Positions 16,359-24,665 of a DNA stretch of 41,322 nucleotides are shown one piece after another. This DNA comes from UBA5336 sp039815055 (GTDB lineage Bacteria; Pseudomonadota; Alphaproteobacteria; Caulobacterales; Hyphomonadaceae). The translations under genes and the position numbers were made by a program. How positions within the stretch are numbered: the stretch's first letter is position 1; every line of letters begins with the position of its first letter. The stretch spans positions 1 to 41,322 of the forward strand of contig JBCCAA010000025.1 in NCBI GenBank assembly GCA_039815055.1, in the 5' to 3' direction. The notes beneath the pieces were generated by a model. It ran no database searches. It had not been told where the DNA came from and was given only the letters and a program-made list of their open reading frames with translations.

Positions 16359-17476
16359 TCGGCTCTCGGATACAGCGCTATATTTTTTCCCAGTGTGTGC
16401 AGGGTCTCGGTCTGGTGCTGGGCATTTTCATCCTGGCCATCATGCTTGTCGATGTGGTCGAGCAGGTGCGGACCGTGGGGGGAGATGTAGATCTCAGCCT
16501 GACAATGGCGGTGCAGCTTTCGTTGATGAAACTGCCGATGCTGATCGAACAGACACTGCCCTTTGCGTTGCTCGTGGCGTCAATGATTGCCTATTCGCGC
16601 CTGAACCGCCGGGCAGAGCTGTCGATCATTCGCGCCAGTGGGATGTCCGCCTGGCGTTTCCTTGCTCCGATCATCGTGCTTGCGGGATTGGTGGGCGTGT
16701 TTGCCGTTGCGATCCTCAATCCTCTGGGCGCGGCGTTGACCGCTGAGTTTGAAAACACCCGCGAAAACCTGATCCGCGAGGGTGCGCCGGGGATGATCAC
16801 CAACGTGGCCGGTGAGAACGTCTGGCTGCGCCAGGGCGACCAATCGCGCCAGATCGTGATTTACGCCGAGCGGGTCGAAGACGGCGCGATCCTGCACAAT
16901 GTGAAAATGCTGGTTGAAGAGCGGATGGTCGTGAACGGTGAACCGACCGACACGTTCGAGTTTATCCGCCGGATTGATGCAGAACGCGCCCTGATCCGCG
17001 ATGGATTCTGGCAGCTGGAAAATCTGGTGGAGAACGTGCGAGGTCAGTCGCCGGTTGACCATGCCTACCTGTCGATTCCGACAGACCTGGACGCCGACAG
17101 CTTGCTCAATCGGTTCGCGTCACCTTCAACAATCGGGTTCTGGGACCTTCCGCGCTTCATCAACCAGACCGCCGCTGCCGGGCTTGATGCCTCGCGCTAC
17201 AAGATGCGCTATTGGGGCTTGTGGTCGGCGCCGATCCTTTTTGTCTCAATGGCCTTGATTGGTGCGATTGTGTGTTTGCGGCTGTCTCGGCTTGGCGGCA
17301 CGTCCCAGTTGATTGCGACCGGCGGACTGGCCGCTATCGGGCTGTTCTTCATGACCCAGGTGTCGTCGAGCCTGGGCGCAGCCGGCGCCGCGCCGCCAGC
17401 CATTGCGGCGTGGTCACCGGCTTTGTTCGCCTTGTTTGTCAGCCTGTCCGTATTGGCCTATCGGGAAGATGGTTAG
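16355..17476 (+). CDS. lptG: LPS export ABC transporter permease LptG
   Basis: 373 residues with the same architecture as LptF: MIGSRIQRYIFSQCVQGL start, three helices, a periplasmic jellyroll at about 130-265, then three helices including ILFVSMALIGAIVCLRL. It is translationally coupled to lptF through ATGA. In many proteobacteria lptD follows; here the gene ends against a convergent lipoprotein gene sharing four bases, so lptD must be elsewhere. Confidence 0.93.
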   Translation: MIGSRIQRYIFSQCVQGLGLVLGIFILAIMLVDVVEQVRTVGGDVDLSLTMAVQLSLMKLPMLIEQTLPFALLVASMIAYSRLNRRAELSIIRASGMSAWRFLAPIIVLAGLVGVFAVAILNPLGAALTAEFENTRENLIREGAPGMITNVAGENVWLRQGDQSRQIVIYAERVEDGAILHNVKMLVEERMVVNGEPTDTFEFIRRIDAERALIRDGFWQLENLVENVRGQSPVDHAYLSIPTDLDADSLLNRFASPSTIGFWDLPRFINQTAAAGLDASRYKMRYWGLWSAPILFVSMALIGAIVCLRLSRLGGTSQLIATGGLAAIGLFFMTQVSSSLGAAGAAPPAIAAWSPALFALFVSLSVLAYREDG

Positions 17477-17850
17477 CGGCGGCGAACCGGGTTTGCGATG
17501 ACGATCTTTGCGTCTTCGGGCAAGCCGAGTTCTTCGTAGGTCCAACTGACTGTGGTGCCATCACGCAGATATGCCCGGCAATTGTCGTCGCGGATCCGGT
17601 CCAGTTCGATATGGAAATGGTCGTCATGGCGGTTCACATCGACGTGGAAGTTGCCTTCATCTGTGCAGCCATTGCTGGTCACCCGGTAGGTGATCGCCTC
17701 ACCGGCGATTTCGGCGCCATACACCGTACCGGCGCCGCCACGGTCAACGCTGGCGGTGAAATCGGCGCCGTCACCATCAGCATCAATCACGATGCAAGCG
17801 GACAGTAGAGGAAGACACATCAGGGAGGTTGCGAGTGCAGATCGGGCCAT
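17473..17850 (-). CDS. Hypothetical lipoprotein
   Basis: 125 residues. The signal MARSALATSLMCLPLLSAC ends in a lipobox with Cys19. The mature part is acidic and His-rich in the middle (DVNRHDDHFHIELDRIRDD) with two further cysteines that could pair. No family recognised. It diverges from the DUF2807 gene across a palindrome-rich spacer, so the two may share regulation. Confidence 0.7.
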   Translation of the reverse strand: MARSALATSLMCLPLLSACIVIDADGDGADFTASVDRGGAGTVYGAEIAGEAITYRVTSNGCTDEGNFHVDVNRHDDHFHIELDRIRDDNCRAYLRDGTTVSWTYEELGLPEDAKIVIANPVRRR

Positions 17851-17867
17851 TGCGAGTACCTTTCATA

Positions 17868-17906
17868 TTGACATTCAATAATTGATGTTATTGTTTATCA
17901 ATATTG
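17868..17906. promoter_or_regulatory. AT-rich divergent promoter region with palindromes
   Basis: Between the divergent lipoprotein and DUF2807 genes lies an AT-rich stretch with TTGACA at 17868-17873 (a -35-like match on the + strand), a perfect odd palindrome TCAATAATTGA at 17875-17885 and CAATATTG at 17899-17906. The repeated CAAT/ATTG halves suggest a dimeric regulator controlling both genes. No clear -10 could be fixed. Confidence 0.4.
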
Positions 17907-17957
17907 CGCCGTCAAGGCTCTTCCTGATTCCAAGACCTGCCCCTGGAGAACTGAACC

Positions 17958-18638
17958 ATGTCCCTGAAAACGCTTTTGATTTCCGGCGGCGTTGCCGCTT
18001 GCGTCGTGGTTGCAGCCTGCGCCGTTTCGACCACGCAGTCCGCTTTTGCCGATACATCCGGCGTGGATGTGGACATTGATGGCATCACCGGCCTGGATGT
18101 TTCTGCCGGCATGCGCGTCGAATATGAGGTCAGCGATGTTTACGCGGTTGAGCTGGAGCTTCGCCGCGGCGACATCGATGATGTGCGGATCGAGCGCAAA
18201 GGCGACACGCTTCACATAGGCCGTGAGAACAAGGGCTGGATGGGCTGGGGCGACAGTGTTGAGGCCACAATCACCGTGCTTGGTCCGAACCTGACCGAGA
18301 TTGACGTGTCCTCTGGGTCTTCGACCCAGGTTGAAGGGCTATCTGGCGACGATCTCGAAATTGATTCCTCGAGCGGGTCGTCCCTGCGCGTTAGCGGCAC
18401 CTGTGAAGATCTGGAAGCTGGCGCCTCTTCGGGTGCGTCGGTCAATGCGAGCAACCTGACCTGCAAGCTGGGCAACCTCGATACGTCGTCCGGTGCCTCG
18501 CTGGCCGTTACCGTTACCGATTTGGTGAATGCTGATGCCTCATCCGGCTCCAGCATCTCGGTGCAGGGCGGTGCCCGCAGCGGCGATATCGACAGTTCAT
18601 CAGGCGCGTCTGTCGCCGTGGCGCCTGCAAAGCTCTAA
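17958..18638 (+). CDS. DUF2807 (head GIN) domain exported protein
   Basis: 226 residues. The signal has a possible lipobox ending AAC21. The mature part is the DUF2807 fold: GITGLDVSAGMRVEYEV then a right-handed beta-solenoid whose rungs carry SSGxS at about 118, 138, 157, 177, 195 and 213. Such proteins are cell-envelope or secreted adhesin-like proteins of unknown role. Its stop shares CTAA with the stop of the convergent PPK2 gene. Confidence 0.85.
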   Translation: MSLKTLLISGGVAACVVVAACAVSTTQSAFADTSGVDVDIDGITGLDVSAGMRVEYEVSDVYAVELELRRGDIDDVRIERKGDTLHIGRENKGWMGWGDSVEATITVLGPNLTEIDVSSGSSTQVEGLSGDDLEIDSSSGSSLRVSGTCEDLEAGASSGASVNASNLTCKLGNLDTSSGASLAVTVTDLVNADASSGSSISVQGGARSGDIDSSSGASVAVAPAKL

Positions 18639-19462
18639 TCGATCTCGAAATCGCCGGGGCGACAGCCCGGGTCCGGCCAGTTTGGCGCGATGTCTTCCAG
18701 TGCGCCTCGCACAAGGCGCGCTATCATGGCGTTGCGCCGGGTGCGGCTGTCTGCCGGAACGATGTACCAGGGTGCATGTTCGGTTGAGCAGCGGTTTACC
18801 GCGGTTTCATAGGCGTCCATGAAGTCCGGCCAGAGCTTTCGGTCTTCAAGGTCGTTGGGATTGAATTTCCAGCGCTTGTGAGGCTCGCTGAGCCGCTCGC
18901 CCAGCCGCTCGGCCTGTTCCTCATAACCAACATTCAGCATGCATTTGACGATCACCGTGCCGGTGTCGGTCAGCAGTTTCTCGAACTGGTTGATCTGCTC
19001 ATAACGCGCGTCAATTACGTCTTTCGGCGCAAATTCGCGCACTTTCACCACCAGCACATCCTCATAATGGGAGCGGTCAAAGATGCCTATGAAGCCTTTC
19101 GGCGGCACTGCGTCATGGATGCGCCACAAATAGTCGTGGGCCAGCTCCTGCTTGGTTGGCGCCTTGAACGCGCGCACCTTCAGGCCGAGCGGTGAAGTGA
19201 GCGCGAACACTTTGCGGATGGTGCCCGATTTGCCCGCGCAATCCATGCCTTGGAGGATCAAAAGCACCGAATGCTTGCCCGCAGCATAGAGCTTGTCCTG
19301 CAGCTCATCGATGACGGCGGCGTCTTCTTCCAGGCTGGTGCGCGCCTCTTTCTTGTCTTCGAACAGTGTCTCGTCGCGGCTTGGATGGTCTGAAAGCTCA
19401 AAGCGTTTGCCCGGCTTTGCGATCAACCGCTCGCGGACCTGGTCTATGGTGGGGTGTGTCAT
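18635..19462 (-). CDS. Polyphosphate kinase 2 family protein
   Basis: 275 residues of the PPK2 family, which moves phosphate between polyphosphate and nucleotides. Walker A is GMDCAGKSG (72-80). The lid/Walker B region has FDRSHYEDVLVVKV near 128-140, and later blocks WKFNPNDLEDRKLWPDF and WYIVPADSRTRRNAMI are typical. The short single-domain form suggests nucleotide phosphorylation (AMP or ADP) rather than bulk polyphosphate synthesis, but the subclass is uncertain. Confidence 0.92.
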   Translation of the reverse strand: MTHPTIDQVRERLIAKPGKRFELSDHPSRDETLFEDKKEARTSLEEDAAVIDELQDKLYAAGKHSVLLILQGMDCAGKSGTIRKVFALTSPLGLKVRAFKAPTKQELAHDYLWRIHDAVPPKGFIGIFDRSHYEDVLVVKVREFAPKDVIDARYEQINQFEKLLTDTGTVIVKCMLNVGYEEQAERLGERLSEPHKRWKFNPNDLEDRKLWPDFMDAYETAVNRCSTEHAPWYIVPADSRTRRNAMIARLVRGALEDIAPNWPDPGCRPGDFEID

Positions 19463-19482
19463 GACGTGTACGTGTCCAAATC

Positions 19483-19512
19483 AAAAAGCCCCGCCAGTCT
19501 GGCAGGGCTTTT
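19483..19512. terminator. Bidirectional intrinsic terminator after rpsD
   Basis: GCCCCGCCAG and CTGGCAGGGC pair around a short loop, with A-run and T-run on the two sides. It lies 26 bases beyond the rpsD stop and just upstream of the ppk2 start, so it ends the S4 message. Confidence 0.85.
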
Positions 19513-19537
19513 CCGATAGCTCAAGAAACTCAGGTGC

Positions 19538-20155
19538 TTATGAGGAGTAGTATTCCACGACCTGAGACGGTTCCATCTGAACCGCGTAGGGCACATCGGC
19601 CAGTTCCGGGATGCGGATATACGTCGAGGTCATCTTCTTGGGATCGACTTCGAGATACTCCGGCAAATCGCGTTCGGCCGAGCCGAGCGCTTCCAGGACC
19701 AGTGCCATGGATTTCGACTTTTCGCGCAATTCAACCACATCGCCTGGCTTCAGGCGGTAGGACGGAATGTTGACCTTCTGGCCGTTCACCTTGACGTGGC
19801 CGTGGTTCACGAACTGGCGCGCGGCAAAGATGGTCGGCACGAATTTCGAGCGGTACACGAAGGCGTCCAGGCGGGACTCAAGCAGGCCGATCAGGTTCTC
19901 AGCCGTGTTGCCTTTCCGGCGGGCTGCTTCCTCATAGGTGCGACGGAACTGTTTTTCCGTAATGTCGCCATAGTGGAATTTCAGCTTCTGCTTGGCCATG
20001 AGCTGCATGCCATAGTCAGAGACTTTCTGGCGGCGGCCCTGGCCATGCTGGCCCGGCTTGTACTGACGCTTGTTGACCGGAGATTTGGGGCGACCCCAGA
20101 TGTTTTCACCGACACGGCGGTCGATCTTGTACTTCGTCGTATGACGACGTGACAT
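19538..20155 (-). CDS. rpsD: 30S ribosomal protein S4
   Basis: 205 residues, normal length. It starts MSRRHTTKYKIDRRVGENIWG and has the S4 RNA-binding domain at about 93-155 (SRLDAFVYRSKF, VNHGHVKVNGQKVNIPSYRLKPGD). No zinc cysteines are present, as in the alphaproteobacterial form. It initiates 30S assembly by binding 16S rRNA. It stands alone here rather than in an S13-S11-S4-rpoA operon, with its own promoter and terminator. Confidence 0.97.
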   Translation of the reverse strand: MSRRHTTKYKIDRRVGENIWGRPKSPVNKRQYKPGQHGQGRRQKVSDYGMQLMAKQKLKFHYGDITEKQFRRTYEEAARRKGNTAENLIGLLESRLDAFVYRSKFVPTIFAARQFVNHGHVKVNGQKVNIPSYRLKPGDVVELREKSKSMALVLEALGSAERDLPEYLEVDPKKMTSTYIRIPELADVPYAVQMEPSQVVEYYSS

Positions 20156-20254
20156 GTATTACCTCAATTGTTCAGCGCGCCCCGGCAACACGTCGATAGT
20201 GAGTGCTGCGATCTCAACGGCGGTAGCGTGCCAACCCGTCTTCTCAAGGCGGCG

Positions 20255-20283
20255 GATAAACGTGAAAAACGCGCGCGCGTCAA
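20255..20283 (-). promoter_or_regulatory. Sigma-70-type promoter of rpsD
   Basis: Read on the - strand: TTGACG (20283-20278), a 17-base spacer, then TTTATC (20260-20255). This lies about 100 bases upstream of rpsD, leaving a leader that could carry S4 autoregulation. Confidence 0.55.
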
Positions 20284-20292
20284 GTTGTAAAC

Positions 20293-21045
20293 CTACAGCC
20301 CACTACACAGGTGCCCGCCATCCACTTCAAGGCAAGCGCCGGTCATATAGGCCGAGGCGCCTGAGGCCAGCAGCAGGAGTGGACCGGACAGGTCGTCCAT
20401 CTCGCCCCATCGGCGCTGGGGCACGCGCTTTTTCATGGCCTGACCATAGTCGCTGGCGAGGAATTCGCTGTTGATATTGGTGTCGAAATAGCCCGGTGCG
20501 ATGGCGTTGACGCGGATGCGGTGGCGCGCCCAGTCCAGCGCCAGAACCTTTGTCAGGTGCAGGATGGCGGCCTTGGAGCTGGCATAGGCAGCAGACCCGG
20601 CAGCCGGGCGGAAACTTGTGATCGAGGCGATATTGATGATCGATCCACCATTTCCGGCCGCGATCATTGCGCGCGCAGCCGCCTGAGCCACGAAGAACGC
20701 GCCATGGACGTTGACGCCATAGGTCCACCGAAATTCGTCGGCGGGCGTATCGATGGAGCGCGAGTCGCCCGCCACGCCGGCATTGTTCACGACGATATCG
20801 AAAGTTGGCAGGCTTTCGAATGCCGATGTAACGGCGCCATCATCGCTGACATCCAGCGGCACGGCCTGCGCCGACCCGCTGGCGGCCTCAATCGCTTCGA
20901 CCAGATTGGACAATCGCTCGGCCCGCCGCGCGGCAACGACCACATGGGCGCCAGATGCGGCGAGTACTTTTGCAAAATGTTCCCCGAAGCCCGATGAGGC
21001 CCCGGTTACCAGTGCGGTCTTGCCGCTCAGGTCTGCTGAAATCAT
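20293..21045 (-). CDS. SDR family oxidoreductase
   Basis: 250 residues of the classical short-chain dehydrogenase type. TGASSGFG (14-21) binds the cofactor, NNAG is at 87-90, and the catalytic residues are Ser141, Tyr154 and Lys158 (YASSK). AARR at 38-41 after the second strand favours NADP(H). The ATG at 21045 has GGAGGAG upstream; the longer frame would run through a terminator at 21084-21123. The substrate cannot be told. Confidence 0.92.
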   Translation of the reverse strand: MISADLSGKTALVTGASSGFGEHFAKVLAASGAHVVVAARRAERLSNLVEAIEAASGSAQAVPLDVSDDGAVTSAFESLPTFDIVVNNAGVAGDSRSIDTPADEFRWTYGVNVHGAFFVAQAAARAMIAAGNGGSIINIASITSFRPAAGSAAYASSKAAILHLTKVLALDWARHRIRVNAIAPGYFDTNINSEFLASDYGQAMKKRVPQRRWGEMDDLSGPLLLLASGASAYMTGACLEVDGGHLCSGL

Positions 21046-21083
21046 GATTGTCTCCTCCGAGAATGAGGATTGCGCCGCTGATC

Positions 21084-21123
21084 GAAAAAAGCAAACGCCC
21101 GCAGCCATTTATGGCTGCGGGCG
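21084..21123 (-). terminator. Intrinsic terminator of small exported-protein gene
   Basis: A 13-base perfect stem (CGCCCGCAGCCAT at 21096-21108 with its complement at 21111-21123) has a two-base loop, and on the - strand is followed by TTTGCTTTTTT. It ends the transcript of the gene at 21151-21495 and separates it from the SDR. Confidence 0.88.
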
Positions 21124-21150
21124 CAGGTGTTCTGGCTAGGTCCGAAGACC

Positions 21151-21495
21151 TTATTCAACGATTGCGGTGATCGTCGCCGTTCCGGTTGTGCCGATTGTAG
21201 ACGTGTAGGTCATACTGTCGCCCACGGCAGGTGGTGCGTCCATCACGGCGTCAAATGTGACGCAGATATCTCCTTCAGGCATGGACCCACACAGGGTCGC
21301 AGCCGCTGCATCGAATGTGTAAGTGCCGGTGGTGCCGTCAGGCGCGGTGGCCGTACCGCCAGCGCCGGTGCCATCATCTTCGAATACCCAGGTCTGGGTG
21401 CCCTCGTCTTCAGTGAAATCGACAGTCGTTGTGAGCGCCAGGGCTGGCAAGGTGAACAGGGCTGCAGAAGCAGCGAGTGTGATCAGGCGTTTCAT
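21151..21495 (-). CDS. Small exported protein, unknown function
   Basis: 114 residues. The signal peptide MKRLITLAASAALFTLPALA is followed by a Thr/Gly/Ala-rich, acidic mature part with two cysteines (in LCGSMPEGDICVTF) that could form a disulfide. GGGAG lies about nine bases before the ATG at 21495, which fixes the start. No family recognised. It has its own strong terminator and resembles its upstream neighbour in layout but not in sequence. Confidence 0.72.
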   Translation of the reverse strand: MKRLITLAASAALFTLPALALTTTVDFTEDEGTQTWVFEDDGTGAGGTATAPDGTTGTYTFDAAAATLCGSMPEGDICVTFDAVMDAPPAVGDSMTYTSTIGTTGTATITAIVE

Positions 21496-21654
21496 GTGGT
21501 GCATCTCCCAAAAAAAGTCAGGTTCGGCGCGGTAAGCTAACACGCGATCCACGCTCAGGTGGCTGATCAGCCAAGACCATATCCACCGGCGCGGACCTTA
21601 CATGCAGTGCGAAGGTCGTCCAGTAAAGATTCCCGTCATGGGCGAACCTTCAGA

Positions 21655-21694
21655 CAAAAAAAGCGCCCTGAAGCCAGATGGCCACAGGGCGCTT
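21655..21694 (-). terminator. Intrinsic terminator of second exported-protein gene
   Basis: AAGCGCCCTG and CAGGGCGCTT form a ten-base stem around a twenty-base loop, with a T-run of seven following on the - strand. It lies about 29 bases after the stop of the gene at 21723-22040. Confidence 0.88.
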
Positions 21695-21722
21695 GATAGT
21701 CACTTGGGTGATGGGGCCCGGT

Positions 21723-22040
21723 TTAGTCGTCGACGTCGGTCACCGTGACGGTGCCATGGGCACCGCCGAACACATACTCAGAGGAATCGCCCTCACTTGG
21801 GCGGCTCAGGGAGCGGGTGAGCGAGACGCAGCTGCCAGAGAAGCAGAAGCTCTTGCCGTTTGCGGCAATCGTCACGTTCCCACCCTGGCCCAGGGAGTTC
21901 GAATACTCGTCCTCGTCGATCCAGTAGGTGACCGTTTCACCGTCAGTATCGATGAATTGAAGGGTGAATTCATCGTCGTCGGCAACAGCCGGTGCGGCCA
22001 GACCGAGGGCGAAAACAGAGGCAATAAGAAGCTTGCGCAT
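21723..22040 (-). CDS. Small exported acidic protein, unknown function
   Basis: 105 residues: a signal peptide MRKLLIASVFALGLAAPAVA, then an Asp/Glu-rich mature part of about 85 residues with a CFSGSC pair that could form a disulfide, ending in alternating Val/Thr/Asp. The ATG at 22040 has GGGAGA about six bases upstream. No family recognised. The upstream DUF6065 gene is on the same strand, 92 bases away. Confidence 0.72.
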   Translation of the reverse strand: MRKLLIASVFALGLAAPAVADDDEFTLQFIDTDGETVTYWIDEDEYSNSLGQGGNVTIAANGKSFCFSGSCVSLTRSLSRPSEGDSSEYVFGGAHGTVTVTDVDD

Positions 22041-22131
22041 GGGGTGTCTCCCGAAAGACAATTTGCTCGTTTTCGGCAGCTTGCGGCCGCCGGTTCATGG
22101 GCAATCATCCTCCAGGGGCTTTAAGATGCGG

Positions 22132-22869
22132 TTAGGAAATTTCGACGGGTTTTTGCAATCTGCGTTTTGTCTGGTGACTGTCGGAGTCGTCGCCAGCCAC
22201 TTTCTGGCCGCGCATGTAGTGGCGCTGCCAGCGCTCTTTCATTGCATTCTCTTCGCCCTTGCCGAGCCGGGCATTGAAATCAGACCGGCTGTCGCGCCAG
22301 GCTTCATATTCCTCAACCAGGTCCGGATTGGATGATAGCATGCGCAATTTCGGCTCAATCTTTTCCAGTCGGCCATGTTCCATCATCGTGATGAAACAGA
22401 ACGGCTCGCCCTTGCGAAAGATCACTTCGCCGGGCCGGGTCATCTGCCAGTTCATCGTGAACGGAAAGGGCAGCCAGTCAGTCTCGATCAGGCCTGTGAG
22501 GGGGGCGATGCCATCCTTGAAGAAGTTCGGTGCGCCGGTTGCCCACACGCCCCAGCCTGGCGGAGTGCGGAACAGGTGGCCGGTGTGGAAGGTAACGATA
22601 CCGCGGCGGAAATGGCTGTCGGCAAAGCTTGCCAGCGCGTTCGGATCGCCCGTCGTGAACAGCTTGATGTCGCTTTCCATTGGCCCGCCATCCCAGACGA
22701 TTTTCACATCGATCGGGCAGAGGATTTCCCAGCCCGTGGAGTTGGCCATGGTGAGCGGCAGGCACCGATAGGGGTGGCGGTCGGGGAACGCATCCATCCA
22801 TTCGCGCTGTGAGCGGGCCGGGATGATTTCCGGTGCCACCTCGTAGATTTTGTAGCAATCGAGCTGCAT
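22132..22869 (-). CDS. DUF6065 family protein
   Basis: 245 residues, soluble, no signal peptide. It matches the family of uncharacterised proteins starting with a Cys-Tyr strand (MQLDCYKIYEV) and rich in Trp and Pro: GWEILCPIDVKIVWDGG, FRTPPGWGVWATGAPNFF, LIETDWLPFPFTMNWQMT, ending in a charged helical tail. Members are often found near biosynthetic or accessory genes, but no function is established. It diverges from proX. Confidence 0.72.
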   Translation of the reverse strand: MQLDCYKIYEVAPEIIPARSQREWMDAFPDRHPYRCLPLTMANSTGWEILCPIDVKIVWDGGPMESDIKLFTTGDPNALASFADSHFRRGIVTFHTGHLFRTPPGWGVWATGAPNFFKDGIAPLTGLIETDWLPFPFTMNWQMTRPGEVIFRKGEPFCFITMMEHGRLEKIEPKLRMLSSNPDLVEEYEAWRDSRSDFNARLGKGEENAMKERWQRHYMRGQKVAGDDSDSHQTKRRLQKPVEIS

Positions 22870-22919
22870 CGACCGATTCCCTTCTTGACGATCTGCATCC
22901 TGATTGCCGAAACGGGTCC

Positions 22920-23420
22920 ATGATCACAAGCCCCGATGACCTGTTTGCCTTGCTGGACGCGCGCGGTATTGCTCACACCACCCACTGGCACGAGGCCACG
23001 TTTACCGTGGCTGATGGGCGCGACCTCAAGGCCGCCATGCCCGGCGGGCACACCAAGAACCTGTTCATGACCAACAAGGATGGCGATCTCATCCTCATTT
23101 CAGCCCATGCCGACAGCGATTTGCCGCTGAACAAGCTGCACCGCGCGCTCGGCGTCAAACGGCTGAGCTTTGGCAAACCGGAGCTGATGGAAGCCACACT
23201 TGGCGTCACACCCGGCTCTGTGACGGCCTTCGCGCTGGTCAATGATCCGGGCGCGACAGTGCGTTTCGTCGTTGATGCCGCACTGATGGCGCATGACCCA
23301 GTCAACTTTCACCCGCTCATCAATACAGGCACGACGGCCATTGCCCGCGCCGATTTCGAGCGCTTTGTCGCAGCGACCGGACGCGCTCTCGACGTGCTGG
23401 ACTTTACGGAGCTGGAGTAG
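22920..23420 (+). CDS. proX: Prolyl-tRNA editing deacylase (ProX/YbaK-type)
   Basis: 166 residues, a free-standing YbaK/aminoacyl-tRNA deacylase domain. TKNLFMTNKDGDLILISAHAD, then RLSFGKPELMEATLGVTPGSVTAFALVND and the late NFHPLINTGTTAI, match the ProX subgroup, which hydrolyses alanyl-tRNA(Pro) or related mischarged species. The ATG at 22920 fits the family start. It converges on purQ with a six-base gap. Confidence 0.9.
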   Translation: MITSPDDLFALLDARGIAHTTHWHEATFTVADGRDLKAAMPGGHTKNLFMTNKDGDLILISAHADSDLPLNKLHRALGVKRLSFGKPELMEATLGVTPGSVTAFALVNDPGATVRFVVDAALMAHDPVNFHPLINTGTTAIARADFERFVAATGRALDVLDFTELE

Positions 23421-23426
23421 GGCGGC

Positions 23427-24089
23427 CTAAACCGCAGCCATAACGCTTTCGAAGACGCCTCGCCCATCGGCGCCGCCCTCATGGCCGCCAATGGCGCGTT
23501 CGGGATGGGGCATCATGCCGAGCGTGCGGCCATTGTCTGAAAGGATACCCGCAATATCGCGGGCTGAGCCGTTGGGGTTGCCGACATAGCGGAAAGCGAC
23601 GCGGCTTTCGCCTTCAAGCCGGTCCAACGTCTCGTCATCTGCGAAATAGTTGCCGTCATGGTGCGCGATGGGAACCGAGACTGTGGCACCAGCGGGATAG
23701 GCGCTTGTGAACGCGCTTTCTGTGCTTTCCGGCTTCAGCTCTTGCGGCTTACAAACAAAGTCGAGCGAGGCATTCCGCATCAACGCTCCGGGCAGAAGGC
23801 CCGTCTCGCAAAGCACCTGGAACCCATTACAAATGCCAAGGATGTATCCACCGCGCGCGGCATGGGCTTTCAAGGATGCGATGATCGGCGAATTGCCCGC
23901 CATGGCACCGCAACGCAGGTAATCGCCATAGGAAAAGCCTCCGGGCACCAGTACCAGGTCAAGTCCATCCGACAGTGCGGCGTCCTTGTGCCAGACCATG
24001 GCAGGCGCCTGGCCGGTCAGGGTTTCAAGCGCGATGGCGGCGTCCCGATCACAATTAGAGCCGGGAAAGACGATGACGGCAGATTTCAT
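23427..24089 (-). CDS. purQ: Phosphoribosylformylglycinamidine synthase, glutaminase subunit
   Basis: 220 residues of the class I glutamine amidotransferase type that feeds ammonia to PurL in purine synthesis. It starts MKSAVIVFPGSNCDRD; LVLVPGGFSYGDYLRCGAMA forms the oxyanion region; the nucleophile is Cys86 in GICNGFQVLCE; His and Glu are in MMPHPERA. The separate small subunit implies a PurS/PurL/PurQ complex; purS and purL are not in the window. Confidence 0.95.
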   Translation of the reverse strand: MKSAVIVFPGSNCDRDAAIALETLTGQAPAMVWHKDAALSDGLDLVLVPGGFSYGDYLRCGAMAGNSPIIASLKAHAARGGYILGICNGFQVLCETGLLPGALMRNASLDFVCKPQELKPESTESAFTSAYPAGATVSVPIAHHDGNYFADDETLDRLEGESRVAFRYVGNPNGSARDIAGILSDNGRTLGMMPHPERAIGGHEGGADGRGVFESVMAAV

Positions 24090-24193
24090 GGGCGCTGTTT
24101 AAGGCCAGTCGCGGCGGCTGCCTAGTGCGGTTTTGCGTGTCGACCTCGCTGATGATAAGAAAAAATAACGCCTGCGAAACAATGGAGGCCAGA

Positions 24194-24643
24194 ATGGCCA
24201 AGAAAGCCTTGCTTACGGTCCTCGCCGCTTTGCCGTTGATCGCGGCCTGCAACACAATTGATGGAATCGGCCAGGATGTGCAGGCCGTCGGAACTGGTGT
24301 TTCCAGCGCTGCCAACTATGTGGAACGCCAGATGTTTTCGCCGCGTGGCGATGAGGTGCAGACCGCATCGGTTGTTTATCGCGAACCGTCTGTAACGGTG
24401 GGCCAGGCCTGCGATTCAAGCAGAGATCCTGATAGCCGAACGGGACTGCCGCCATGCCCAACCACGAGCCGCATGGTTGTCCAGAACCGCTCCATGTCAT
24501 CCCAGCCCACACGGACGCAATCGGTTACCACGACGCGCTCATCGGTGACGACAATGGGCACACGCGCATGCGACCCAGGCGGTGAGTTGAAAGGTGATTC
24601 AGGCCTTCCACCGTGTCAGATATCGGTCACGACGGCGCGTTAA
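24194..24643 (+). CDS. Entericidin-like lipoprotein with repeated C-terminal motif
   Basis: 149 residues. The first 45 look like an entericidin: a signal ending AAC19, then NTIDGIGQDVQAVGTGVSSAA. Entericidins normally stop near 45-50 residues. Here about 100 Ser/Thr/Arg-rich residues follow, with two related segments, ACD...TGLPPC (72-88) and ACD...SGLPPC (126-141), each holding a cysteine pair. The ATG at 24194 has GGAGG six bases upstream. The role of the extension is unknown. Confidence 0.75.
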   Translation: MAKKALLTVLAALPLIAACNTIDGIGQDVQAVGTGVSSAANYVERQMFSPRGDEVQTASVVYREPSVTVGQACDSSRDPDSRTGLPPCPTTSRMVVQNRSMSSQPTRTQSVTTTRSSVTTMGTRACDPGGELKGDSGLPPCQISVTTAR

Positions 24644-24665
24644 TTTTAGTGGAATTTGTCGACGC

